A DNA stretch of 64,000 nucleotides from Valencia hispanica (lineage: Eukaryota; Chordata; Actinopteri; Cyprinodontiformes; Valenciidae). The translations under genes were made by a program, and so were the position numbers. The notes beneath the pieces are model-generated. The model worked only from the letters and a program-made list of their open reading frames with translations. It was not told the DNA's origin and did not search any database. The stretch covers positions 28,248,403-28,312,402 of the forward strand of contig OY747702.1 of assembly GCA_963556495.2 (NCBI GenBank), written 5' to 3'. Shown here in pieces: positions 53,291 to 63,210 of the stretch (position 1 is its first letter; each line of letters opens with the position of its first letter).

Positions 53291-54914
53291 TTAAAAACCA
53301 TTAAAAGAAAATTTAACATTCCTGCAATTTCCGCCCTACATTTTTAAAAAACGCATAGTCAAAATAAAATTAAAGCTGTTCTTCAACTATTTTGAGTAGA
53401 GACATGGCTGGGGTCTCTTTGGAAAGCAAACACTCTAAAATGTATCCTAGAACTGTGTTAATATCTGTGAGTGCTATTGTTACCAAACAATATTAATTTT
53501 AATACAGTGAAAAACATAAAATTTTATGTCCAATTATTTATTTTCTATAAATACATCCTACAAAAGTGGCTTTAAAAAGAGGTGGTGACCTAAAACACAC
53601 TGTGGGTCTAAAGCCTGAAGTATTACCTTTATCCACACCAAATATGACAGCAATAAACCAAAAAATTAGTATTCTGCATATATTTTTCTAACTACAGATC
53701 AAAGGTGGCCAAAGGTGTGCCATGTACGCGCCATATGCGCCATCTCCTGGGTAAAGATACTTCTGGCTGCTGAAGGAGGAGCAGCCTCTCCCAACCTCTC
53801 CAGAGGTGAGGGACATAGTACTGGAAAGTCACCTTGCTGTGAGTGTGTGTCCTGACATTTTACGCACGTCATATACTACGGGAGCGAGTAAGCTAGCCCG
53901 GTCAAGTTATATATCTGTGTTTACAGCATTACATTGGCTATTCGATGCAACAATCATCAGAGTTCTGGACCACGATTGGTTTGAGTTACTAACCCTAATG
54001 TGACTTTTCATCGATGCGCCATTGGTTGGAGATCTACCGTATGTAAGGAATAAATCGGATGATTTTTTTTTCTTCTTCTGGGCATGCTCAGTGACCTTTG
54101 TAGGTGGATTTGGAAGTGAAGGAAGCGGAAACAAAGCAGTAAAGGCCTGCAAAAATGGTCGTAGACATTTCAGAAGTGCATTTTCACTGTTAATTTTACA
54201 TTTTTTATCGGTTTTACTGTTGTCCTGGACTAATCACTTTAATCGGACCTTTATTGATGTAAAAATACAATTTATATTCGAGATGGATTGGTTTTGTCAC
54301 GTTAATTGGACTACAAATTGGTGAGTTCCATAATTTTTTACCTCCGTCTGGAGAGTGTTTGTGTTGGCAAAAGCGTTTGCTTTGTCTACAGTTATGATTG
54401 TATCCTTGATCTGGATCCATAATATAGGGCCTAACTGTCACCTAGTCTAAAGGGAAATCAACAAACAAAAACACCCTTCTGTTCTTATCTAATGAAAATG
54501 CTGTTCAAAATATTACATGGGTGGCACCAACCTACTTACCTAGTGTATTTAACAGAGGTAAACCTACATGTGAAAGTGTACCCCAAATTTACCTAGTCCA
54601 CAGGCTCCCACCACATAGTCACACAGGTTAGCTAATTAGCCAGCCAACAGCAAGAAGATAAGGTCCTCTCTCTACAGGTGAGACTCCTTTTTAGCCAGCC
54701 CTCAACCTTGATTGGTCCTTTACATGATCTCTGGCGAATCAGAGACATCCACTTCCAATTGGGCACCAGCCTGCATTGAACCTGCAGAGAAACAAAGAGA
54801 TGGGGGGGAACGCAGCCTGGCAGGCATGTAACAAGGCTAAAAAGCACTGGGCCTAAAATTTAACCGCGGGTCACACCACATGTAATCTTGTGGACCTGGT
54901 ATTTAAACTTACCA
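53291..54914. other. Unassigned, with a small LINE fragment
   Basis: 53800-53862 repeats a piece of the LINE C-terminus at 53162-53226 in the same orientation (AGAGGTGAGGG, CATAGTACTGGAAAG, GCTGTGAGTG). The rest, including 53870-54910, holds no recognised feature. Confidence 0.45.
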
Positions 54915-56430
54915 TAAATCTGGGTGTCTAATGTCTTTTGTACTTTGATAGTAGACCGAATGTCGGGGTGGGTATAGATCTTCTTCTGGGATGGGGCCAG
55001 GGGACACCTTAGGCTCAGTGGGGCTTGGTGGTGATGCAGCCATGGGCCCCGGGGGTGGATGTACCGAGGCCTCCCCCCCTTGGTGGATTTTGGTGAACGA
55101 GGGTCCCTATTGGAGTCAGTGGGGGAGCTGGCTCCCTGGAAAGATATTATTTCCCCCAGTCCTCCCCTCCCCATCTCTGGACACCTCTGTCAACCCACGC
55201 CATCACTTTATCACTCATGTAAGGCCTTGGGGTGTAGGCATGTCACCAGGGTGCGGGGATAGAGTTTCCTCTCCCCCACCCCGTGGAAGCCTGGGTCCGA
55301 ATTTTGCTGTACAACTTAGACACTCTCATTCATAAAATTCTCATGAGACACACATGTAAGGACTTAGGGGAGGGCAGACTTTTCGGCATCCAGAGGAGGA
55401 GCTGTTCAATCAGCTTCACCTCTGGTGCCGGTGCCCACCCTTAAACTGCATATAGACACTGAGGGTTCAGGGTGGGGGTTGGGAGATGTGTGGCTGCCTT
55501 CCCCACATCCCACCCTTCTGTTGTAAATGTACATTATAACAACACGCATCAACACCATTCTCGAGTGGGAGGAGGGAGGCTAAGGGTCTTTCCACACTCC
55601 TGTTCACTATTGGCCATTAGGGGTTGGGGTCTGGAAGAAGGAACAGGCGGTGTGGTCGGGGCCTGGGCTGGTGGGCTGCTTTGCCACTGTGGGCTTTGGT
55701 GGTCTGCTTGTTTCCATCCTAGAGGGTAGGAGGGCCACCTCTTGGGTCCAGGGACTGGTTGGTCAGCTGGGGTATCAGTACCCCGACCTGGGAGTGCAGA
55801 GTGTGTATGGGCAGTATGAGTGGGTGTACAGCGTCCTTTCTTGTATGTCTTGGTGTGCTGGTGAGAGTGTATGTGTGTAAGAGGGAAGGAACTTATGAGT
55901 ATGTGAGTTTCAGTGTATCCATCAGGTTGGGTCTTGGGCTGTCTTCTGGCATGGCGCATCTCAGGCTCCCCAAATGGGCAGCCTATTTCCCTTTCGTCAC
56001 TCCTTGCCAGTGACTGATGCCTCTGCCCCGCTGGTGCGTGGTTGGCTCTTGGTATCCAGGGCTTGGTGCTTGGGGGGACATGCTGGTTCATCCCTGGTGC
56101 CTGACTGGCCGGGCCCAGGTGGACCAGGGTATCGGTCAGCCGCTGTGCTGGGGCGCCTCTTTGGGAGGGGCTAGTTGGGGCATTGTTTGTTGGTAGCTGT
56201 CATGTGGCTCAGCGGGGGTTGGGTCCGGCGTCTCCACTTGATCTCCTGTTCTGTATGTTTTGTGCTTGGTCAGTTCATTGGTGGGTTTGGTTGACCTTGG
56301 TTGGATACTTGGTCTTGGTGCTCTGCGGAGTGATATTCCGGAGCTAGTTGAGCATGATGTCCAGGTGCTGGCTGGTCTTGGCCTGAAGATGCCGTTCATC
56401 AGCTGGGGCTATTGGTGTGGTGCCTGGGAT
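54915..56430 (+). mobile_element. Second copy of the GC-rich L1 3' UTR (5'-truncated)
   Basis: The plus strand here matches the minus strand of 17880 down to ~16340. Examples: CTGGGTGTCTAATGTCTTTTG, CTTCTGGGATGGGGC, TTTTCGGCATCCAGAGG, TTGTAAATGTACATTATAACAACACGC-like and ATCAACACCATTCTCGAGTG blocks, in the same order and spacing. The open frames within (up to 180 codons) do not correspond to conserved frames in the other copy. It ends where a ~498-bp tandem array begins. Confidence 0.75.
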
Positions 56431-57850
56431 CCAGGAAATATAATAATAGCCAAATAGTGCAGTCTCAGTAAATGTTTATGATTAAATACCTAATAAGGCT
56501 GGGATAATTAAACAATAGATGAAAGAATAAGTTCTTGGCACACTTTGAACAACAATATTACTACATATGTATGTGTAATAATAAACAATGACTTCCAAAA
56601 TGCAAGACTTTATCACAAAAAGAATTCAACTTTCGGTTAAAATGCTTTATTCAACAAACTCACTAAGGTAGTAACACACAACTAAACTACTAAGTAAAAG
56701 AAGAATGAATGAATGAATGAATGAATGAATGAATGAATGAATGAATGAATGTTGTGTATCATGTTAGCAGCAACATCTTTTCCCTGGACACGTCCACTTT
56801 TTCAGTGCTCTCCGGGGCGCCCTCCCCAAGCGCAGGGCAGGGTAGGGCAGGGCAGGGCAGGGCAGGGCAGGGCAGGTCTTGGCCTGAAGATGCCGTTCGT
56901 CAGCTGGGGCTATTGGTGTGGTGCCTGGGATCCAGGAAATATAATAATAGCCAAATAGTGCAGTCTCAGTAAATGTTTATGATTAAATACCTAATAAGGC
57001 TGGGATAATTAAACAATAGATGAAAGAATAAGTTCTTGGCACACTTTGAACAACAATATTACTACATATGTATGTGTAATAATAAACAATGACTTCCAAA
57101 ATGCAAGACTTTATCACAAAAATAATTCAACTTTCGGTTAAAATGCTTTATTCAACAAACTCACTAAGGTAGTAACACACAACTAAACTACTAAGTAAAA
57201 GAAGAATGAATGAATGAATGAATGAATGAATGAATGAATGAATGAATGTATGTTGTGTATCATGTTAGCAGCAACATCTTTTCCCTGGACACGTCCACTT
57301 TTTCAGTGCTCTCCGGGGCGCCCTCCCCAAGCGCAGGGCAGGGTAGGGCAGGGCAGGGCAGGGCAGGGCAGGTCTTGGCCTGAAGATGCCGTTCGTCAGC
57401 TGGGGCTATTGGTGTGGTGCCTGGGATCCAGGAAATATAATAATAGCCAAATAGTGCAGTCTCAGTAAATGTTTATGATTAAATACCTAATAAGGCTGGG
57501 ATAATTAAACAATAGATGAAAGAATAAGTTCTTGGCACACTTTGAACAACAATATTACTACATATGTATGTGTAATAATAAACAATGACTTCCAAAATGC
57601 AAGACTTTATCACAAAAATAATTCAACTTTCGGTTAAAATGCTTTATTCAACAAACTCACTAAGGTAGTAACACACAACTAAACTACTAAGTAAAAGAAG
57701 AATGAATGAATGAATGAATGAATGAAGGAATGAATGAATGAATGTATGTTGTGTATCATGTTAGCAGCAACATCTTTTCCCTGGACACGTCCACTTTTTC
57801 AGTGCTCTCCGGGGCGCCCTCCCCAAGCGCAGGGCAGGGCAGGGCAGGGA
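56374..57850. repeat. Tandem triplication, ~498-bp unit
   Basis: Units start at 56374, 56875 and 57371 (periods 501 and 496) with GGTCTTGGCCTGAAGATGCC. Each unit contains the end of the L1-UTR segment, ~280 bp of AT-rich sequence, a (GAAT)n tract, TTTTCCCTGGACACGTCCAC and a (GGGCA)n tract. Unit 1 differs from units 2 and 3 at shared positions (GTTCATC vs GTTCGTC; AAAAAGAATTC vs AAAAATAATTC), so units 2 and 3 are the younger pair. Confidence 0.92.
56703..56748. repeat. (GAAT)n microsatellite, first unit
   Basis: About 11 GAAT copies. Repeated at ~57205-57246 and ~57702-57743 (the last with a GAAG interruption) within the tandem array. Confidence 0.9.
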
Positions 57851-57953
57851 AGGGCAGCTCATGTTTACCAGAAGTCCCATTCGTGACTAATGTGTGGCAG
57901 AGAGCACCGTACTCATAGGTGGCAGATGTGTTTCTGTGTATGACAGGTGGCAA
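57648..57953 (-). other. Possible 3'-terminal coding segment with polyadenylation signal
   Basis: The minus-strand frame 57953-57756 reads VIHRNTSATYEYGALCHTLV...GEGAPESTEKVDVSREKMLL and stops. An AATAAA (plus-strand TTTATT in GCTTTATTCAAC) lies ~105 bp downstream near 57645. The last ~22 codons, stop and signal are repeated in all three tandem units; the upstream part occurs once. I do not recognise the protein. It could be the end of an unassigned transposon or host gene, or chance. Confidence 0.3.
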
Positions 57954-57985
57954 ACATCCTGTTGGTCAAACTGATGCAAAAAAAT

Positions 57986-58218
57986 CATGCTTGCTCAGTG
58001 TGAGGGATTGCTGAAGGATTGCTGTGGTTGGAAAGTCTGCCCAACCTCACGCCAATGACTGACGCAATCTGCTGGGATTCCTTAAATAGGGAACTTTTTA
58101 ACTGATTGGAATGTTTGTATAAATGTATTGAAATTACTTCTTGTTAAGTGCCTTGAGATGACATCTGTTGTGAATTGGTGCTATATAAATAAACTGAATT
58201 GAATTGAATTGAATTGAA
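57986..58218 (+). mobile_element. L2 family A 3' end (5'-truncated)
   Basis: Matches 29830-30064 of the long L2-A (CATGCTTGCTCAGTGTGAGG; GACGCAATCTGCTGGGATTC) and ends in four GAATT repeats. Confidence 0.92.
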
Positions 58219-58340
58219 AACGCTGTGTAAGGTTAGTGTTCTGTATTAAATTGACAGCGGAAAAAACAAAGACTGGAGCATACCCAAGTGTCTTTGGGAG
58301 AATGTTGCTTTTTATTTTCTATTACTTATTAAATATTACT
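58219..58340. other. Unassigned spacer
   Basis: Short interval between the L2-A tail and the Tc1. Nothing recognised. Confidence 0.4.
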
Positions 58341-58342
58341 TA

Positions 58343-58563
58343 CAGTGGCTTGCAAAAGTATTCGGCCCCCTTGAAGTTTTCCACATTTTGTCACATTACA
58401 GCCACAAATGAATTAAAATGAATCCGTTTTATTGGAATTCCACGTGAAAGACCAATACAAAGTGGTGTACACGTGAGAAGTGGAACGAAAATCATAAATG
58501 ATTCCAAACATTTTTTACAAATAAATAACTGAAAAGTGGGGTGTGCGTAATTATTCAGCCCCC
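58343..58563 (+). repeat. Left terminal inverted repeat of the Tc1
   Basis: Starts CAGTGGCTTGCAAAAGTATT and ends GTAATTATTCAGCCCC. It contains an internal AATTATTCAGCCCC resembling the outer AGTATTCGGCCCCC, so transposase-binding-like motifs occur at both ends of the repeat. Confidence 0.9.
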
Positions 58564-58567
58564 TGAG

Positions 58568-59587
58568 TCAATACTTTGTAGAACCACCGTCTGCTGCAAT
58601 TACAGCTTCCAGTCTTTTAGGGTATGTCTCTACCAGCTTTGCACATCTAGAGACTGAAATTCTTGCCCATTCTTCTTTACAAAACAGCTCCAGCTCAGTC
58701 AGATTAGATGGACAGCGTTTGTGAACAGTAGCTTTCAGATATTGCCTCAGATTCTCGATTGGATTTAGATCTGGACTTTGACTGGGCCATTCTAACACAT
58801 GGATATATTTTGTTTTAAACCATTCCATTGTTGCCCTGGCTTTATGTTTAGGGTCGTTGTCCTGCTGGAAGGTGAACCTCCGCCCCAGTCTCAAGTCTTT
58901 TGCAGACTCCAAGAGGTTTTCTTCCAAGATTGCCCTGTATTTGGCTCCATCCATCTTCCCATCAACTCTGACCAGCTTCCCTGTCCCTGCTGAAGAGAAG
59001 CACCCCCAGAGCATGATGCTGCCACCACCATATTTGACAGTGGGGATGGTGTGTTCAGAGTGATGAGCAGTGTTAGTTTTCCGCCATACATAGCGTTTTG
59101 CATTTTGGCCAAAAAGTTCCATTTTGGTCTCATCTGACCAGAGCACCTTCTTCCACATGTTTGCTGTGTCCCCCACATGGCTTGTGGCAAACTGCAAACG
59201 GGACTTCTTATGGTTTTCTTTTAACAATGGCTTTCTTCTTGCCACTCTTCCATAAAGGCCAACTTTGTGCAGTGCACGACTAATAGTTGTCCTATGGACA
59301 GATTCCCCCACCTGAGCTGTAGATCTCTGCAGCTCGTCCAGAGTCACCATGGGCCTTTTGGCTGCATTTCTGATCAGCGCTCTCCTTGTTCGGCCTGTGA
59401 GTTTAGGTGGACGGCCTTGTCTTGGTAGGTTTACAGTTGTGCCATACTCCTTCCATTTCTGATTGATCACTTGAACAGTGCTCCGTGGGATGTTCAAGGC
59501 TTGGGAAATCTTTTTGTAGCCTAAGCCTGCTTTAAATTTCTCAATAACTTTATCCCTGACCTGTCTGGTGTGTTCTTTGGACTTCAT
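58568..59587 (-). CDS. Tc1-type DD34E transposase, open (339 codons)
   Basis: Cut-and-paste transposase that binds the terminal repeats and catalyses excision and integration at TA in the nucleus. The frame is uninterrupted and of normal Tc1 family length (~340). Residues ~12-48: first paired-like HTH (VRDKVIEKFKAGLGYKKISQ); GRPPKLTGR (58-66) is an AT-hook-like linker with basic character; ~67-120: second HTH (RTTISRALHKVGLYGRVARR). DDE domain: KKVLWSDETKMELFG (D152), FQQDNDPKHKA (D243), WPSQSPDLNPIENL (E278), with exactly 34 residues between D243 and E278. Unusual: ENLRQYLK where relatives have ENLWQDLK, and KHKA for KHTA, which may lower activity. Start chosen at MKSKEHTRQV, standard for the family. 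Confidence 0.95.
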   Translation of the reverse strand: MKSKEHTRQVRDKVIEKFKAGLGYKKISQALNIPRSTVQVINQKWKEYGTTVNLPRQGRPPKLTGRTRRALIRNAAKRPMVTLDELQRSTAQVGESVHRTTISRALHKVGLYGRVARRKPLLKENHKKSRLQFATSHVGDTANMWKKVLWSDETKMELFGQNAKRYVWRKTNTAHHSEHTIPTVKYGGGSIMLWGCFSSAGTGKLVRVDGKMDGAKYRAILEENLLESAKDLRLGRRFTFQQDNDPKHKARATMEWFKTKYIHVLEWPSQSPDLNPIENLRQYLKATVHKRCPSNLTELELFCKEEWARISVSRCAKLVETYPKRLEAVIAADGGSTKY

Positions 59588-59744
59588 GGTGTTGTTGTTC
59601 CCAACATTCTCTTAGACAACCTCTGAGGCCGTCACAGGGCAGCTGTATTTGTACTGACATTAGATTACACACAGGTGCACTCTATTTAGTCATTAGCACT
59701 CATCAGACAATGTCTATGGGCAACTGACTGCACTCAGACCAAAG

Positions 59745-59956
59745 GGGGCTGAATAATTACGCACACCCCACTTTTCAGTTATTCATTTGAAAAATATGTT
59801 TGGAATCATGTATGATTTTCGTTCCACTTCTCACGTGTACACCACTTTGTATTGGTCTTTCACGTGGAATTCCAATAAAATTGATTCATGTTAGTGACTG
59901 TAATGTGACAAAATGTGGAAAAGTTCAAGGGGGCTGAATACTTTTGCAAGCCACTG
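59745..59956 (-). repeat. Right terminal inverted repeat of the Tc1
   Basis: Reverse complement of the left repeat. The plus strand runs from GGGGCTGAATAATTACGCAC to TACTTTTGCAAGCCACTG. Confidence 0.9.
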
Positions 59957-59958
59957 TA

Positions 59959-61389
59959 TTTTCTCAGAATATAATTTAAGATTTTTTTGTAATTTTTGTC
60001 CTGTGTGGCTTAAAAAGGGAGCTATTGTTTACGTTTATTTTCTAATGTAGAAGATTAAATATTTCTATTTAAATTTTAAAGTCATTTCTTTAATGGTTAA
60101 CTTGTAAAAGAAGTTCATTTAAATAGTCTTTTTAGCCACATTGAGCAGGAATACTTTAAATATGTTAAAATCAAAAGTCTTCTTTAAATTAACAGAATAT
60201 GATTGATGTGTTTAAGGATTGGACCAAGCTTCCTCTCATGGAAATTAAAATAGGGTCATCCTAACATATATGTTATATTTAAATTGCCCACAGACATTTC
60301 CTATAGCTTTCATTAAAAATATGACCTTGATATGATTATGAAACATATTTTGGAGATGTGTTGGTTTTTTTGTGGTTTGACATGAACAAAAGACACGACA
60401 TCAATTGGTTTGGATAGTTCAATTAATAGAAACTAAAAGGATTTAAGAGTAAAAAGTACCCATGGAAGGAATGAAGATAAACCTAAATCAAAAAAAAAAA
60501 AAATGCAACAAAAATAATCGTTTTATAATTGAATAGTAGCACACGAATGGTAATCGAATCTAAATCATGAGGCACCCAAGATGGAACACCCCTAATTAAT
60601 ATGTATGCTTAAATACCAAGGCTTGTATTTAGAAGTTTTGGGAGTGAAGCTAAGTTAGTCTTGAACTAATTGTGATTAGTTTAAGACTACTTAGTCCCTT
60701 TTTGGTCTGTGTTCAAACAACCAATTCACAATGCAAAGCAGACATGAAGACCAAAAACATTCTTTGGAGGAAGTAATGTTTCATTAAATGATTTGCTGAA
60801 TTAGAAATCAATAACCCTTTGGATAACTGATTCTGTTTTGTGGATCATTGCAGTCATTGCAGTGATTGATCTAATTTACCATTTTGACACAATAAGAAGG
60901 CAGTCTCAAAAACGACTTATACAATTAGTCTTTGGTGTTAAACGATCTGTTTTAAAACTGATCTGTATTTTGAATACTGTAGCTATCAATCTTTATTTAT
61001 GAGCGTTGGCGGTCTGCAAAACCTGGCCACACTAATCAGAAATGAACGTGCGGAGAAAATTTATGTAGTGCAGCTTAGAACAACTCTGTTTGAATTTAGC
61101 ACCAAAGAACAAGGGAAAAACTCCAGTCGGACGGAGTAACTGATGCTGCATGATTTAAAACGACTCTATCAGTCATAAACCGTTGAAAACACTGTTTGTA
61201 CCCAAACAATTGAAGAAATGAATTCTTACAAATGCAGAAAGAATACAGTGAAATTGACAATCAAGCAATCCTTAGATTGTTTATCCTAAGCTTGCTTGAA
61301 TGTTTCTTAGATCTCCATTGAAGAATTGCTCCGTTGTCTGAAAACACTTGTGATAATACAGAAAAACCAGCTGTTTTGGCTGGTCAGTT
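59959..61389. other. Unassigned AT-rich DNA
   Basis: No recognised gene, repeat end or RNA. A poly(A) run lies at ~60489-60501. Confidence 0.4.
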
Positions 61390-61990
61390 AGCAGTAGCTG
61401 CGTCGGGTGCTAACTGTGAGGCTTCGGGTGCGGCTGCTAGCCACCGTTAGCCAGAACTCGGGTCCTCGAGTGTTGCCGAGCCACCGTTAGCTCAGAACGT
61501 CGTTGTCCCACGGACCGCTCCCTTTTGCGGGTCGCAATCAGCTTAGCAGCTTTTGGCTCCGTTGTCTCTCGGTTCTGATAGCGTGCAGCAGCGTGTCCTC
61601 GAGACTCTCTCCTCCTCTCTGATAGAATCTGTAATTCAATCTGTAAGTCATTCAGCACTTATTTCATCAGCCGAATACAGTTCACCTGATCAATCGGCAG
61701 ACTGTAAAAGTCTTTCGGATCCAACGATTTTCTTCCAGAAACTCTCTTCCTCCCTCGCCAGCGAAGGACAGAGTTTATGCTTTGTTCTCCCCCACTGTGA
61801 GTCCGGCTGGAGTCACGGGCAAAAGAGGCCAAAGTACAGAGCAGCAGCTGGTTTGTTTTGAGTTTGGCCGTTCACAACTTCCCCTCTTCATGTTGAAACT
61901 AAGAGAGTTGTGTGATCAGCACTCCTACTGGCGGGGAGGTCTGTGTTTTAGTCCAGTAATCCTGACTGTGCTCCCGACATCCTGGTGTGG
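61390..61990. other. CpG-richer block, unassigned
   Basis: Markedly richer in CpG than the flanks, with the word CCACCGTTAGC repeated at ~61442 and ~61482. Open frames on both strands (73 codons minus, 102 codons plus) have no recognised motif. It could be an LTR/5' leader of an unrecognised retroelement or a promoter-like region; nothing visible decides. Confidence 0.35.
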
Positions 61991-61994
61991 GTAA

Positions 61995-62085
61995 CGAAAT
62001 AAAATCTTCAGTGTGCCGTCTTTTTGTATAAATATATCATGTTACAACATGAGTGCGGCTTATATTCAGGTATGTATCTTCCCAT
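61995..62085 (+). mobile_element. Fragment of the Brinker/pogo-like family
   Basis: AAAATCTTCAGTGTGCCGTC, a TTGTATAAATATATCATG word and ACAACATGAGTGCGGCTTAT correspond to the right arm of the MITE at 32870-32950. Confidence 0.7.
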
Positions 62086-62964
62086 TTTATTAATATTTTC
62101 CTATTGACTTCTTCCTTCAGATTTCTTAGAACTTTTCTTTTACACAAAATATCATTCTGGTTGCTAATGAACCAAAGCTGATAAAATTATCAATAAGCTT
62201 GTTTGCAACAATGTTTTTTAGCAGCTGTGTGGATCAGTATCTGTCTGCTGTTTGCATCAACTTCTGCTGAGTCTGTGAATCCTCTGAGAGGCTGCTGGTG
62301 CCAAAGAAACCAAACGTTCACAGCTTTATAAAACATCCACGATCAATTAGACACCAATTAAGCAACGTGCTAATGAACTGCATGATGACTTAACAGCCAT
62401 ATTTCCTCTGTGAGCTTTCTCAGCACTTGCCTACCTCAGAGGTAAGGATGGCTGGTAGACTTGCACATAATCCCATTTCACCAGATGCTTCTTATTCCTT
62501 ACCCTTCACCCTACATCCAGGGGTGAGGCATCCAAGTGTTTTCTGGGATGCACGTGGAGGATGAAGGGGGAATATTTTTAAATCCTAAAATACAGAGATT
62601 TTTCAGTTTCACGGCTATACTTGAACACATAGGTGTACAAGTTTTTTCTCCATTTTTCATTTTTAACAATCACTGTAATGCTTAGCTTAAGATGTTCAAA
62701 TATACAGCATCCTGTCTGGTATCAATGTTAGTTATTAATGATTAACATAGAATATTCGTCATTTTAAGATGTCAATAGAGAAAAATAAAGGAAAACACAG
62801 ATGATGTCTAGCTAGATTTTATTCTTTGGTACTACCGAAGCCATAAAAGCACATGTAAAATGTAGACATACTTATACAATTATGTCTTGAGGGTTTTTGA
62901 ATATTTCTATACTTAAAGTTGTCTTCCTTCTGGATTTTGTTTTCTTTTCTCATAATTCAACAAC
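62086..62964. other. Unassigned
   Basis: No recognised feature. Confidence 0.4.
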
Positions 62965-63210
62965 AAATATGATTCCAGTTTTCCATCAATGCTGAACAGC
63001 TTTCCTTGAAAGCATTCCCACAGCATGATGATTCCTAATACCATGTTTCACTGTAGGGATGGTTTGCCCAGGGTGTAGTGTTAGTTTACTACCACACACA
63101 TCACTATACATGTAGGGTTAAAAAAGGTTGATTTTGGTTTCATGTGACCAGAGCACCTTCTTCCACATTGTATACTGTGTCTTCCACAAGGCATATATTT
63201 TTTGCTATTA
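62965..63210 (-). mobile_element. Tc1-like transposase relic
   Basis: The plus strand resembles 58955-59180 of the intact Tc1: CCATCAATGCTGAACAGCTT, CCCACAGCATGATGATTCC, CATGTGACCAGAGCACCTTC with TTCCACATTG. Decayed and truncated on both sides. Confidence 0.72.

Larger units (their letters stand above)
58343..59956 (-). mobile_element. Complete Tc1-like transposon (1614 bp)
   Basis: Both ends begin CAGTGGCTTGCAAAAGTATT and are flanked by TA (58341-58342 and 59957-59958), the Tc1/mariner target duplication. The terminal inverted repeats are long (left 58343-58563, right 59745-59956, about 212-221 bp) and nearly identical by eye, differing by scattered substitutions and a few small indels. They enclose a single open transposase gene. 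Older relatives are at 7786-8676, 32449-32539, 38470-39770 and 62965-63210. Confidence 0.95.

Noticed and set aside
53806..54003. 65-codon frame
   Set aside because: Its start is an antisense LINE fragment; the rest has no motif.
56374..57850. CRISPR-like or other regularly spaced repeat system
   Set aside because: Units are ~498 bp, contiguous and near-identical, with no short repeat/unique spacer pattern, and the context is vertebrate.
60780..61260. Possible exon of a host gene
   Set aside because: No sustained open frame, splice-site pair or protein motif could be supported.
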